A stretch of DNA of 64,000 bases from Lysobacter sp. (GCA_019634715.1 JAHCAU010000016.1:1-64000); one strand, 5' to 3'. Numbered from the stretch's first letter, positions 34,314 through 43,588 are shown. The notes: a model not told the origin generated them from the sequence alone. Numbers and translations are program-made.

Positions 34314-34332
34314 CCCTCCCTCAAGGGGAGGG
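34314..34332 (+). terminator. Short stem after pilU
   Basis: CCCTCCC (34314-34320) pairs with GGGAGGG (34326-34332), loop TCAAG, 10 bp after the pilU stop. It lacks a T-run; the stronger terminator is at 34415. Confidence 0.4.
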
Positions 34333-34414
34333 CTGGGGTGGGGATGGGGGGTGTGCCCGGCATCCTTGATTCCTGCAGCCCGTAGTGAACCCGCCCCCGT
34401 TCGCGTGGTCCGAG

Positions 34415-34455
34415 AAGGGCCGGGCGCCTCCCCTGCGGAAGGCCCCGGTCCTTTT
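34415..34455 (+). terminator. Likely rho-independent terminator of pilTU
   Basis: AAGGGCCGGG (34415-34424) pairs with CCCGGTCCTT (34444-34453), one G-U pair, with an inner GCC/GGC extension, and ends in CTTTTCC. It lies between pilU and the xpsE start, separating the pilus genes from the secretion operon. Confidence 0.7.
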
Positions 34456-34519
34456 CCATTAAAGTAGCCGTCCCACTTTCCACCCACCGGCCGCGGATGC
34501 GGCGCCAAGGGCCTGATCC

Positions 34520-36304
34520 GTGAACGCAGTGGTCGAGACAACCCCGGAATCGTCAATGGAAGAACAGGTCGTCGAGGAACAGGCCATCGAAGACCAGGCG
34601 CTGCAGGCCCTGCCGGTGCCGGCCAGCGACGGCGAGCGCATCGTCGCCGCCCTGCTGGAGAAGGGCCGGCTGAAGGAAGCCGACCTCGTCCGCGCGCAGC
34701 GGCTGCAGGAGGAGACCGGCGGCGAGCTGCTCGCCCTGATCGCCCGCCTGGGCCTGGTGTCCGAGCGCGACCACGCCGAAGCCTGCGCCGACGTCCTCGG
34801 CCTGCCGCTGATCGCGGTGAAGGAACTGCCCGATCTGCCGCCGGAAGGTCTGGAGCTGAGCCTGCGCTTCATGAAGCAGTTCGCGGTGGTGCCGGTGGCC
34901 GACGGCGGCGACCGCATCGACGTACTGATGGCCGACCCGCAGGACCCCTATGCGCTCGATGCCGTGCGCCTGGCGACCCAGCGCGAGCCGCGCCCGCTGG
35001 TCGGCCTGCGCTCGGAGATCGGCGACCTGGTCGAACGCTGGCACGGCCAGGGCCGCAGCGCGATGGGCGCGATCGTCGAGACCGCCGAGGGCGAGACCGG
35101 CGATGTCGACGACGTCGAGCACCTGCGCGACCTCGCCTCGGAAGCGCCGGTCATCCGCCTGGTGAACCTGATCATCCAGCGCGCGGTCGAGCTGCGCGCG
35201 TCCGACATCCACATCGAACCGTTCGAGAACCGGCTGAAGGTGCGCTACCGCATCGACGGCGTGCTGGAAGAGGGCGAAAGCCCGCCGGCCAACCTCACCG
35301 CCGCGGTCATCTCGCGCGTGAAGATCATGGCCAAGCTCAACATCGCCGAGCGCCGCCTGCCCCAGGACGGCCGCATCATGATCCGCGTGCAGGGCAAGGA
35401 GCTGGACCTGCGCGTGAGCACCGTGCCCACCGCGCACGGCGAATCGGTGGTGATGCGCCTGCTCGACCGCGAGACGGTCGTGTTCGATTTCAAGAAGCTC
35501 GGCTTCACCGACGACTTCCTGCCGCAGTTCCAGCACGTGCTGGAGCAGCCGCACGGCATCCTGCTGGTCACCGGACCCACCGGCTCGGGCAAGACCACCA
35601 CGCTGTACACCGCGCTGTCGAAGATCAACACGCCCGACGTGAAGATCATCACCGTCGAAGACCCGGTGGAATACCAGATCGAGGGCATCAACCAGATCCA
35701 GGCCAAGCCGCAGATCGGCCTGGACTTCGCCCATGCCCTGCGCAGCATCGTCCGCCAGGATCCGGACATCATCATGATCGGCGAAATGCGTGACCTGGAG
35801 ACGTGCAAGATCGCGATCCAGTCCGCGCTCACCGGCCACCTGGTGCTGAGCACGCTGCACACCAACAACGCCGCCGGCGGCATCACCCGCCTGCTCGACA
35901 TGGGCGTCGAGGACTACCTGCTCACCTCGACCATCAACGGCATCCTCGCCCAGCGCCTGGTGCGCCGTCTCGAGCCGGTCCACGCCGAACGCTACGAAGC
36001 CTCGCCGGAAGAGATCGAGAAGTTCGGCCTGCGCCGCTACCAGCCCGAAGGCACGATCCACCTCTTCCGCCCGCGCGGTTCGGTGCTGGCGCCCACCGGC
36101 TATCTCGGTCGCACCACGATCATGGAATTCCTGGTCATGAACGACGAGATCCGCCGCGCGGTGATGCGCCACGCCGGCATGGGCGAGCTGGAGCAGCTGG
36201 CGAAGGAGGCCGGCATGCGCACCATGTACGAGGACGGCATCGTCAAGGCGATGGCGGGCCTGACCACGATCGAGGAAGTGCTGCGGGTCACCGAGGATGC
36301 CTGA
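34520..36304 (+). CDS. xpsE: Type II secretion ATPase GspE/XpsE, no zinc cysteines
   Basis: GspE is the cytoplasmic ATPase powering type II secretion; it docks on GspL. The 594-residue protein has N-terminal domains (about 1-190), then APVIRLVNLIIQRAVELRAS with DIHIEPF, Walker A TGPTGSGKTTT (Lys358), the Asp box EDPVEYQIEGINQIQ and the His box HLVLSTLHTNNAAGG. In many GspE proteins the region after the His box holds a CxxC...CxxC zinc site; here (LEPVHAERYEA to TGYLGRTTIMEF) no cysteine is present. The GTG start at 34520 has AAGGG upstream. It opens the Xps operon, and overlaps the acetyltransferase gene by 8 bp. Confidence 0.93.
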   Translation: MNAVVETTPESSMEEQVVEEQAIEDQALQALPVPASDGERIVAALLEKGRLKEADLVRAQRLQEETGGELLALIARLGLVSERDHAEACADVLGLPLIAVKELPDLPPEGLELSLRFMKQFAVVPVADGGDRIDVLMADPQDPYALDAVRLATQREPRPLVGLRSEIGDLVERWHGQGRSAMGAIVETAEGETGDVDDVEHLRDLASEAPVIRLVNLIIQRAVELRASDIHIEPFENRLKVRYRIDGVLEEGESPPANLTAAVISRVKIMAKLNIAERRLPQDGRIMIRVQGKELDLRVSTVPTAHGESVVMRLLDRETVVFDFKKLGFTDDFLPQFQHVLEQPHGILLVTGPTGSGKTTTLYTALSKINTPDVKIITVEDPVEYQIEGINQIQAKPQIGLDFAHALRSIVRQDPDIIMIGEMRDLETCKIAIQSALTGHLVLSTLHTNNAAGGITRLLDMGVEDYLLTSTINGILAQRLVRRLEPVHAERYEASPEEIEKFGLRRYQPEGTIHLFRPRGSVLAPTGYLGRTTIMEFLVMNDEIRRAVMRHAGMGELEQLAKEAGMRTMYEDGIVKAMAGLTTIEEVLRVTEDA

Positions 36305-36815
36305 GCCGGCCGCGTCCTCCGCGGCGCCCGTGTTCCGCTGGGCCCGGCTAGAAGACCTGTCCGGCCCCGAGGTGCATGCGCTGCTGTCCGCCCGTGAACA
36401 GGTCTTCGTGGTCGAGCAGGCCTGTGCCTACCACGAGGCCGACGACCTAGACCCGGTGTCCTGGCATCTGACCGCCCATGTCGACGGGGTGCTCGCGGCC
36501 TGCGCGCGCGTGGTCGATCCGGGAAAGAAACACGACGCGCCGTCGATCGGCCGGGTGATGACCGTCGCGGCCTTCCGCGGACGTCGCCTGGGCGAGGCGC
36601 TGATGCGCGAGGCCATCTCCGGCACGCGCGCACGCTTCCCGGGACAGGCCATCCGCATCAGCGCGCAGGCCTACCTGCTCGGCTTCTACAATGCGCTCGG
36701 CTTCGAGGCCGAGGGCGCGCCCTACCTCGAAGACGGGATCCCGCATATCGGCATGCGCCTGGCCCCTGCGCAGGCGCGGCCTGCGGCGCCGGACCGATCG
36801 GCCGGGCAGGCTTGA
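36297..36815 (+). CDS. ElaA-type GNAT acetyltransferase inside the Xps operon
   Basis: The 172-residue protein looks like ElaA, a GNAT family member: REQVFVVEQACAYHEADDLD is the ElaA signature, SIGRVMTVAAFRGRRLGEAL holds the acetyl-CoA-binding RGRRLG turn, and LLGFYNALGFEAEG is the typical GNAT end. It starts 8 bp before the xpsE stop, so it is coupled to the ATPase. Its substrate is unknown. In Xps operons F normally follows E, so this gene and the next are extra. Confidence 0.88.
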   Translation: MPEPAASSAAPVFRWARLEDLSGPEVHALLSAREQVFVVEQACAYHEADDLDPVSWHLTAHVDGVLAACARVVDPGKKHDAPSIGRVMTVAAFRGRRLGEALMREAISGTRARFPGQAIRISAQAYLLGFYNALGFEAEGAPYLEDGIPHIGMRLAPAQARPAAPDRSAGQA

Positions 36816-36873
36816 TCGACGGGCAGCGTGGCATGGAATATCGGGCAGGGTTTGAATGGGCAAGGGGCATGGA

Positions 36874-37782
36874 ATGAAGAAGGGAGTCGTGATCGCCGGG
36901 ATCGCCGTCGTGCTGGCCGTGGCCGCCGCCGGTGCCGGGTGGTGGCTGTTCGGGCGCAAGCCCGTCGAAACCGTCGCCGAGGCCGCGCTGCCGGTCGAGA
37001 AGGCCCCGCCGGTCGAGGTCATCGCCGATCCCGCGAAGCGCGCCGAGGGCATCCGCGCGCACATGGCGCGCTTCCGCCATCTCTGGCGCGAGGCCAGCTA
37101 CATCGAAGTACGCCAGCTGGCCGTCGATGGCGATGCGCTGGCCCAGCGCCGGCTGTCGGAGATCTACGAGGATTGCCTGGCCTATGCCGGGCCGCTGCGC
37201 GCCAGCCTGGAGATGCTGCGCGAGTTCGCCAGGAGCGAGCCGGCCTCGAAGCCGTCCATTTCGACCATCTACAACGATCGCAACCGCTTGTGCATGCAGG
37301 CCGCGTCCGATCTGCAGCGCGACATGAAGATCGGCGAATACTGGCTGCACCGCAGCGCCAAGGCCGGCGACCAGGTGGCGGAGATGCGCTTCTTCAGCCG
37401 CAGCGTGCCCATGCTCAGCCATACGCACCTCAAGCACTTCCTCGACCGGGTCCGTGCCAACGGCCACCCGGACGCGATGTTCGAGATGTCGCTGCTGCTG
37501 CCGCGCGTCGACCCGCGTACGCCCTGGCCCGATGCCGCCCAGGCCGCGGCCCTGCGCGGTCCGGAGGCGGAGCAGGCCTGGGCGCTGGCTGCCTGCCGCG
37601 CCGGCTTCGACTGTGCGCGCGGCTCGCGGCTGATGGCGATGGTCTGCATCAACGCCCTGTCCTGTCGGTACGAGAACTACGAGCGCCATCTGATGTCCAC
37701 GTCCGCGTATCCGCCGCAGCGGCCGAAGGTCGAGGCGCTGATCGCGCTGATCAACGGCAACCTGCTCAAGACGACGCCCTGA
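36874..37782 (+). CDS. Membrane-anchored Sel1/TPR-like protein of unknown function
   Basis: The protein (302 residues from the Met at 36874) has an N-terminal membrane segment (VVIAGIAVVLAVAAAGAGWW) then a helical periplasmic part. Repeats such as YIEVRQLAVDGDALAQRRLS and YWLHRSAKAGDQVAEMRFF have the A/G-D-x-x-A-x-x-x-L pattern of Sel1-like helical repeats. Four or more cysteines (CLAYA, LCMQ, CRAGFDC, CINALSC) could form disulfides. The start at 36874 is preferred because AGGGG lies 9 bp upstream; 36856 is an alternative with a poorer site. It sits between xpsE-GNAT and xpsF. A secretion link is only positional. Confidence 0.7.
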   Translation: MKKGVVIAGIAVVLAVAAAGAGWWLFGRKPVETVAEAALPVEKAPPVEVIADPAKRAEGIRAHMARFRHLWREASYIEVRQLAVDGDALAQRRLSEIYEDCLAYAGPLRASLEMLREFARSEPASKPSISTIYNDRNRLCMQAASDLQRDMKIGEYWLHRSAKAGDQVAEMRFFSRSVPMLSHTHLKHFLDRVRANGHPDAMFEMSLLLPRVDPRTPWPDAAQAAALRGPEAEQAWALAACRAGFDCARGSRLMAMVCINALSCRYENYERHLMSTSAYPPQRPKVEALIALINGNLLKTTP

Positions 37783-38033
37783 TCGTCGAGGGCGGCGGTC
37801 TCGGGATGTGATCCCGGCCGCGCCCATCATGGTCCGTGGCCGTTGCGCGCGGACCCGTGGAACCGTGACCGCTGCCGCCCGGGGAACCTTTCCGGGCCGT
37901 GCGGTTCCCAATGGGGGGCGTCGGCCGATATGCTCCGGGACCCCGTGCGAAGGGCTTCGGCCCGCGCCACGCCCGAAAACCCGCCTGTCTCCACCATCAT
38001 CCGACGCTCACCGACCGCCTTCGCTGCCCGCCC

Positions 38034-39245
38034 ATGCCCCTGTACCGCTACAAAGCCCTGAACAGCCGCGGTGAAGTCCTGGATGGCCAGATGGACGCCG
38101 CCAGCGACGCCGACGTGGCCCTGCGCCTGCAGGAACAGGGGCACCTGCCGGTCGAGGCGGTGCTGGCCAGTGCGGCGGGCGAGTCGGCCTGGCGCGCGCT
38201 GTTCAAGCCCAAGCCCTTCGCCGGCGCGCGGCTGGTGCAGTTCACCCAGCAGCTCGCGACCCTGCTCGGCGCCGGCCAGCCGCTGGACCGCGCACTGTCG
38301 ATCCTGCTGGAGCTGCCCGAGGACGAGGCCGCGCGCCGCACCATCCTCGATGTCCGCGACGCCGTGCGCGGCGGCACTTCGCTGTCGGTCGCGCTGGAAC
38401 GCCAGCACGGCGCGTTCTCGCGCCTGTACGTGAACATGATCCGCGCCGGCGAGACCGGCGGCAGCCTGCAGGACACCCTGCAGCGCCTGGCCGACTATCT
38501 CGAACGCAGCCGCGCCCTGCGCGGTCGCGTGATCAACGCCCTGATCTACCCGGCGATCCTGCTGACGATGGTCGGCTTCTCGCTGCTGTTCCTGCTCGGC
38601 TACGTGGTGCCGCAGTTCTCCGAGATGTACGAGAACCTCGACGCCGAGCTGCCGCTGTTCTCGCAGTTCGTGCTCTGGCTGGGCCTGTTCGTGCGCGACT
38701 GGTGGTGGCTGATCGTCGCCGTGCCCGCCGCGGCGGCCTGGTGGTTCGACCGCAAGCGCCGCGAGCCGGCGTTCCGCGCGAAGTTCGACGAATGGCTGCT
38801 GCGCCAGCGCGTGGCCGGGCCGATCGTCGCCAAGATGGAGACCGCCCGCCTGGCCCGCACCGTCGGTACCCTGTTGCGCAATGGCGTGCCGCTGCTCACC
38901 GCGATGGGCATCGGCGGACGCATTCTCGGGAACCAGGCGCTGATCGCCGATGTCGAAGCTGCGGCAGGCGAGGTCAAGAACGGTGTCGGGCTGTCGACCG
39001 CGCTGGGCAAGGGCAAGAAGTTTCCGCGCCTGGCGCTGCAGATGATCCAGGTCGGCGAGGAGTCCGGTGCGCTCGACACGATGCTCCTCAAGACCGCCGA
39101 CACCTTCGAGGCCGAAACCGGGCAGGCGCTGGACCGCATGCTCGCCGCACTGGTGCCGGTGATCACGGTGGTGCTGGCGGTGGTGATCGGCTTCGTGATC
39201 ATGGCCGTGCTCCTGCCGATGTACCAGCTCAGCGGTTCGCTTTGA
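38034..39245 (+). CDS. xpsF: Type II secretion inner-membrane platform protein GspF/XpsF
   Basis: GspF is the polytopic inner-membrane platform that connects the ATPase to pseudopilus growth. The 403-residue protein has the start MPLYRYKALNSRGEVLDGQ, then FTQQLATLLGAGQPLDRALS, a cluster VINALIYPAILLTMVGFSLLF with a first membrane segment, and a duplicated second half. That half carries ARTVGTLLRNGVPLLTAM and the C-terminal helix ALVPVITVVLAVVIGFVIMAV. It is separated from the upstream gene by 251 bp, which may hold its own promoter. Confidence 0.95.
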   Translation: MPLYRYKALNSRGEVLDGQMDAASDADVALRLQEQGHLPVEAVLASAAGESAWRALFKPKPFAGARLVQFTQQLATLLGAGQPLDRALSILLELPEDEAARRTILDVRDAVRGGTSLSVALERQHGAFSRLYVNMIRAGETGGSLQDTLQRLADYLERSRALRGRVINALIYPAILLTMVGFSLLFLLGYVVPQFSEMYENLDAELPLFSQFVLWLGLFVRDWWWLIVAVPAAAAWWFDRKRREPAFRAKFDEWLLRQRVAGPIVAKMETARLARTVGTLLRNGVPLLTAMGIGGRILGNQALIADVEAAAGEVKNGVGLSTALGKGKKFPRLALQMIQVGEESGALDTMLLKTADTFEAETGQALDRMLAALVPVITVVLAVVIGFVIMAVLLPMYQLSGSL

Positions 39246-39294
39246 CCCCGCCGGCCCGCCGGCTTTTCCTCACTTCCCGAACGGACTTATCGCC

Positions 39295-39744
39295 ATGCGC
39301 CCTTCCCGCCGACCCGCCCGCCGCAACGCCCGCCGTCCTTCTCCGCGTCGCTCGCAGGGCGGCATGACCCTGATCGAGATCATCATCGTCATCGTGCTGA
39401 TCGGCGGCGTGCTGGCGGTGGTCGGCAGCCAGATCTTCGGCAACAAGGACAAGGCCAACCACAAGCTCGCCGGCACCCAGGTGATGCAGGTCGGCGCGGC
39501 CATCGAGCAGTACAACTCCGACGTGGGCGAATACCCGCGCACCCTGCAGGACCTGACCACCGATCCGCAGATCAGCGGCTGGCTCGGCCCGTACGTGAAG
39601 GACAAGCTGCTCAAGGACCCGTTCAACAAGCCGCTGCAGTACACCGTGCCCGGCCAGGACGGCCCGTTCGACCTGGCCAGCCTCGGCAAGGACGGCCAGC
39701 CGGGCGGCAGCAGCGTCGACGCCGACATCAAGTACGAACAGTAA
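39295..39744 (+). CDS. xpsG: Type II secretion major pseudopilin GspG/XpsG
   Basis: GspG is the main pseudopilin. The 149-residue protein has a basic leader cut by prepilin peptidase at QGG|MTLIEIIIVIVLIGGV, the N-methylation segment, and the GspG core with QYNSDVGEYPRTLQDLTTDP and DPFNKPLQYTVPGQDGPFDLASLGKDGQPGG, including the calcium-binding loop region near the end. It lies 49 bp after xpsF and is followed by xpsH. Confidence 0.95.
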   Translation: MRPSRRPARRNARRPSPRRSQGGMTLIEIIIVIVLIGGVLAVVGSQIFGNKDKANHKLAGTQVMQVGAAIEQYNSDVGEYPRTLQDLTTDPQISGWLGPYVKDKLLKDPFNKPLQYTVPGQDGPFDLASLGKDGQPGGSSVDADIKYEQ

Positions 39745-39786
39745 GCAGGCCGGCGACGCTTCGGCGTCGCGGTCCGGGCGCCCGCC

Positions 39787-40284
39787 ATGCTCACCGTCTT
39801 CCATCCCCGGCGTGACGCCCCGGCCCGGACCCGGGCCTCGTCGGGCTTCACCTTGATCGAGATCCTGGTCGTCGTCAGCCTCGTCGCGGGGCTGACGGTG
39901 ATCCTGATGATGTCGATGAACGGCGGCATGAACGGCCTGCGCCTGCGCTCCGAAGCCAAGACCATCGCCTCCGAACTGCGCCGCGCGCGGTCGCAGGCGA
40001 TCTCCACCGGCACCGTGCAGGCGTTCCGCATCGTGCCGGAAGACCGCACCTGGACCGGCGCCAGGGGGCGCAAGGGCGAGATCCCCAAGCCGCTCGTCGT
40101 GACGTTCACCGGCGTGCGCCAGGTGATCGAGCGCGACGGCGAAGGCGTGATCCTGTTCTTCGAGGACGGCGCTTCCACCGGCGGCCGCGTCCAGCTCAGG
40201 CACGAGCGTGCGGCCCTGAACGTCGATGTCGCCTGGCTCACCGGCGAAGTCAGCCTGCATCGCGGCGAGGCGACCGCGCGATGA
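39787..40284 (+). CDS. xpsH: Type II secretion minor pseudopilin GspH/XpsH
   Basis: The 165-residue pseudopilin has the prepilin cleavage site SSG|FTLIEILVVVSLVAGLTVI after a short basic leader. The body is GspH-like, with RSEAKTIASELRRARSQAIS. It sits at the tip of the pseudopilus with I, J and K. The stop overlaps xpsI start (ATG at 40281), a 4-bp overlap. Confidence 0.88.
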   Translation: MLTVFHPRRDAPARTRASSGFTLIEILVVVSLVAGLTVILMMSMNGGMNGLRLRSEAKTIASELRRARSQAISTGTVQAFRIVPEDRTWTGARGRKGEIPKPLVVTFTGVRQVIERDGEGVILFFEDGASTGGRVQLRHERAALNVDVAWLTGEVSLHRGEATAR

Positions 40285-40742
40285 CGCGTTTTTCCGCCGC
40301 CGCGCGCCGCCAGCGCGGCTACACCCTGATCGAAGTGGTGGTGGCCTTCGGGCTGCTCGCCTTCGGCATGACCCTGCTGCTGGGCACGCTGACCAACGCC
40401 ACCCGACAGGTGCGTGCCGCCGACGAATACGGCCGCGCCGCGCTGCACGCCCAGAGCCTGCTGGCGCAGATCGGCGTGGGCCAGGCGCTGGCCGCGGGCC
40501 GGCGCAACGGCCGGCTCGACGAAGGCCGCTACCGCTGGGACGTGGTGGTTTCGCCCTGGCGCGACCCGCAGGCCGCGGGGCAGGGTGCGCAACCGCAGCC
40601 GCAGGCGCTGGTCGGGCCGAAACTGATGCGCGTGGAAGTGTCGGTGGCCTGGGGCGAGGGCGGCCCGCGCGAGCGCCTGTACCTGGAGACCTTGCGCCTG
40701 GTCGCGCCGACCGACCCCAATGCCGCCGGGGTGGTGCCGTGA
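40281..40742 (+). CDS. xpsI: Type II secretion minor pseudopilin GspI/XpsI
   Basis: The 153-residue pseudopilin has the leader RRQRG|YTLIEVVVAFGLLAFGMTL and the GspI-like core (RAALHAQSLLAQIGVGQAL). It overlaps xpsH by 4 bp and is followed by a GTG start for xpsJ at 40739, overlapping its stop by 4 bp. In related systems I forms the tip complex with J and K. Confidence 0.88.
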   Translation: MTRFSAAARRQRGYTLIEVVVAFGLLAFGMTLLLGTLTNATRQVRAADEYGRAALHAQSLLAQIGVGQALAAGRRNGRLDEGRYRWDVVVSPWRDPQAAGQGAQPQPQALVGPKLMRVEVSVAWGEGGPRERLYLETLRLVAPTDPNAAGVVP

Positions 40743-41422
40743 CGGCGGCCTCGACCACGGCGCGCGGCGCCGCCGGGCGGCGCGCGCGGTCGCGCGGCTT
40801 CACCCTGATGGAAATCCTGGTGGCGACCATGCTGCTCGCCGCCGCGCTGTCGCTGGGTTTCGCCACGCTGCGCGCCTCGTCGGCCGCCGCCACCCGCGGC
40901 GAGGAGCGCTCGGCGCGCAACGAGCGCATGCGTTCGGTGCACAACTTCCTGCGCAAGCGGATCGGTTCCGCGCTGCCGATCGCCTTCGACGTCAACGAAT
41001 CCACCGGCCAGCCGCTGCGCTTCGTCGGCGAAGAGGACGAGATGCGCTTCGTCGCCGACCTGCCGGCCTACCTCGGCCGCGGCGGTCCGCACCTGCACGA
41101 CATCACCGTGGTCGACGATGGGGACGGCGGCCTGCGCCTGCAGGTCGAGTTCTCGGTGGTGCTGGTCAACGAGGTCTTCGGCGAGCGCGAGGCCGGCCCG
41201 CCGGAACGCCTGGCCGGCGGCCTGAAGTCGGTGAAGTTCGAATACCGCGCGCTCGATGCGCAGAACCGCATGGGCGACTGGCAGACCCGCTGGGAGCAGG
41301 TCGACCGCATGCCGCTGCAGGTGCGCGTGAGCATCGTCGACGGCCGCGGCGACGCCTGGCCGCCGATGGTGGTCGCGCTGCCGCAGGGCGCGAGCTTCAG
41401 CGTCTCGCAGGTGCCCATATGA
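40739..41422 (+). CDS. xpsJ: Type II secretion minor pseudopilin GspJ/XpsJ
   Basis: The 227-residue pseudopilin starts with GTG at 40739, overlapping the xpsI stop. The leader ends RSRG|FTLMEILVATMLLAAALSLG. The body matches GspJ proteins, ending QVRVSIVDGRGDAWPPMVVALP. The stop overlaps the xpsK start by 4 bp. Confidence 0.88.
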   Translation: MTAASTTARGAAGRRARSRGFTLMEILVATMLLAAALSLGFATLRASSAAATRGEERSARNERMRSVHNFLRKRIGSALPIAFDVNESTGQPLRFVGEEDEMRFVADLPAYLGRGGPHLHDITVVDDGDGGLRLQVEFSVVLVNEVFGEREAGPPERLAGGLKSVKFEYRALDAQNRMGDWQTRWEQVDRMPLQVRVSIVDGRGDAWPPMVVALPQGASFSVSQVPI

Positions 41423-42354
41423 GCCGCGGGATGAGCCGGCGCGCGCGCGGCGCCGCGCTGCTGATGGTGCTGTGGCTGGTCGCGATGCTGACCGCGGTGA
41501 TCGGCGCGTTCGCCCTGACCGCGCGCATCGAATACCTGCAGGGCCGCGTGCTCAGCCAGGGTGTGCTCGCAGACCAGGCCGCGCGCGCGGGCCTCGAGTA
41601 CGCGATGACCCGCGTCGTCGACATGGAGCCGACCCGGCAATGGCTGCCCGACGGCCGCGAGTATCCGTGGGAATTCGCCGGTGCCGAGGTCACCGTCACC
41701 GTGGTCGACGAATCGGGCAAGGTCGACCTCAACGGGGCCGATCTGGACCTGATGGCCAACCTGATGCAGGCCGTGGGCGCCGAGCGCACCCTGGCCCGCA
41801 GGCTGGCGGCGGCGGTCATGGACTGGCGCGACTCGGACGTGCTGACCCAGCCCGAGGGCGGGGCCGAGGACGCCGACTACGAGAGCGAGGGCCTGCCCTA
41901 CGGGGCCAAGGACGCGCCGTTCGAGACCGTGGCCGAGCTGCGCCTGGTGCTGGGCATGAGCAGCGAGCTGTACGAGAAACTCGAGCCGCATCTGACGGTC
42001 TACAGCGGGCAGGGACGGCCGAACGAGCAGTACGCGAGTGCGGAAGTCCTGCGGGCGATGGGCATCGACCCCGAGCGCGCGCTGACCGAACGGCGACGTC
42101 CGCGCCTGCCCGGCGAAACCCAGCCGCTCGTCGGTGCCGGCACGGGCACGTATAGTATCGACAGCCGGGCGCGCCTCCGGGACGGGCGCGTCTCGATCCT
42201 GCGCGCCGTGGTGCGCGCCGGGAGCAGCGGGCTGCCGGGTTCGGCCTACACTCCGCTGCGCTGGGAGGAGGGCGCCCTCGCGCGCACCGCCACGCCACCG
42301 CCCGGTTCGCCCAACAACGACCCGCGCCGCTCCGGCGGCGCGTCTTCCAAGTGA
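41419..42354 (+). CDS. xpsK: Type II secretion minor pseudopilin GspK/XpsK
   Basis: The 311-residue pseudopilin has a short leader, then RARGAALLMVLWLVAMLTAV, the GspK-type N terminus, with a large body containing the KVDLNGADLDLM and AVMDWRDSDVLTQPEGGAED calcium-linked segment and LVLGMSSELYEKLEPHLTV. K is the tip pseudopilin that limits pilus length. It overlaps xpsJ by 4 bp. Confidence 0.93.
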   Translation: MSRGMSRRARGAALLMVLWLVAMLTAVIGAFALTARIEYLQGRVLSQGVLADQAARAGLEYAMTRVVDMEPTRQWLPDGREYPWEFAGAEVTVTVVDESGKVDLNGADLDLMANLMQAVGAERTLARRLAAAVMDWRDSDVLTQPEGGAEDADYESEGLPYGAKDAPFETVAELRLVLGMSSELYEKLEPHLTVYSGQGRPNEQYASAEVLRAMGIDPERALTERRRPRLPGETQPLVGAGTGTYSIDSRARLRDGRVSILRAVVRAGSSGLPGSAYTPLRWEEGALARTATPPPGSPNNDPRRSGGASSK

Positions 42355-42388
42355 TCGGGATTTGATCGAGGGACTGCATCTGAGCGCC

Positions 42389-43588
42389 GTGACCACCGAC
42401 AACACGACGTCCCCCGGGGCGGGCTCGAAACGGACACAGTCCGGGCTGGCCCGGGCGTGGCCGGGGCTGCGCGGCTTCCTCGGCTGGTGGCTCGACGCGC
42501 TGGCGAGCTGGCTCCCGCTGCGCGCGCGCGCGGTGTTCGGGCTGGGCCAGCAGCGCCTGCTGCTCGGCCGCCAGGGCGACGACCTCGTGCTCGCGATGAC
42601 CCTGCCGGCGCAACCCGGCGAGCCGACCGTGCGCAAGCTCGCTGAGCTGCCCTGGGAGGCGGTCGACGGCGAGCAGGAACCCCTGTCGCGCCTGCTCAGC
42701 CCGCGGATCGCCAACCTGCCGCGCTGGCTGGTGCTGCCCGCCCGCAGCGGCCTGCGTCGCCGCCTGCAGCTGCCGGCCGCCGCCGCAGAGCGCCTGCGCG
42801 AAGTGCTGGGCTTCGAGATCGACCGCCAGACCCCGTTCGCCGCCAGCGACGTGTTCTATGACGCCCGCCTGATCGGCCGTCGCGGCGATGGCCAGATCGA
42901 CGCCGAACTCGTGGTCGTGCCGAAGGCCAGCCTCGAAGCCGCCGTGGCCGCGCTGGGCGCGCCGCTGGGCGCCACCCTGTCCGGCGTGGACATGGTCGAC
43001 GCCGAAGGCCAGCCGCTGGGCGTGAACCTGCTGCCGGCCGCGCAGCGCCGGCATCGCCGCGACCCGCGCGCGGCCTGGAACATCGGCCTGGTCACCGTGC
43101 TGCTGGTCGCCACGGGCGCCGGGCTGTGGCAGGTCCGCGCCAATCGCGAGGCCGCCGCCGAGGCTTTCGAAGCCGAGACCAAGGGTCGCGCCAGGCAGGC
43201 GCAGAAGGTCGCCGACGAGAAGCGACTGCTGGTCGACACCGTCGAGGGCCTGAGCTTCCTGCAGGAAACCCGCAACGGCCGCCCCACCAATGTCGAAGTG
43301 ATGGACGAACTCAGCCGCCTGCTGCCCGACGGCACCTACCTCGAAAAGGTCGAGGTCCAGGGCGAGCGGGTGATGATCATCGGCCTCAGTTCCGAAGCCG
43401 CCAGCCTGGTCGAGCGCCTGCGCCCGTCGAAGCTGTGGAAGGCGCCGCAGCTGACGGGTGCGCTCATGCCCGACCCGACCAAGGGCAAGGACCGCTTCAC
43501 CATCAGCGCCGACCTGGCCGTGATTCCGCCCCGCACCGCCAACAGGCCCGCGAGAGGCCAGAAGGCCCGTCCGGAGGGGCAGCCATGA
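42389..43588 (+). CDS. xpsL: Type II secretion protein GspL/XpsL
   Basis: GspL is the bitopic protein that recruits the ATPase to the inner membrane. The start is uncertain. GTG at 42389 gives 399 residues (MTTDNTTSPGAGSKRTQSGL...). A TTG at 42362 in the same frame has a nearer GGGA and gives 9 more. The cytoplasmic part has FEIDRQTPFAASDVFYDARL, then one membrane segment about residue 230 (WNIGLVTVLLVATGAGLW), a coiled periplasmic part (ANREAAAEAFEAETKGRAR), and the C-terminal ferredoxin-like ending. The stop overlaps xpsM start. Confidence 0.88.
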   Translation: MTTDNTTSPGAGSKRTQSGLARAWPGLRGFLGWWLDALASWLPLRARAVFGLGQQRLLLGRQGDDLVLAMTLPAQPGEPTVRKLAELPWEAVDGEQEPLSRLLSPRIANLPRWLVLPARSGLRRRLQLPAAAAERLREVLGFEIDRQTPFAASDVFYDARLIGRRGDGQIDAELVVVPKASLEAAVAALGAPLGATLSGVDMVDAEGQPLGVNLLPAAQRRHRRDPRAAWNIGLVTVLLVATGAGLWQVRANREAAAEAFEAETKGRARQAQKVADEKRLLVDTVEGLSFLQETRNGRPTNVEVMDELSRLLPDGTYLEKVEVQGERVMIIGLSSEAASLVERLRPSKLWKAPQLTGALMPDPTKGKDRFTISADLAVIPPRTANRPARGQKARPEGQP

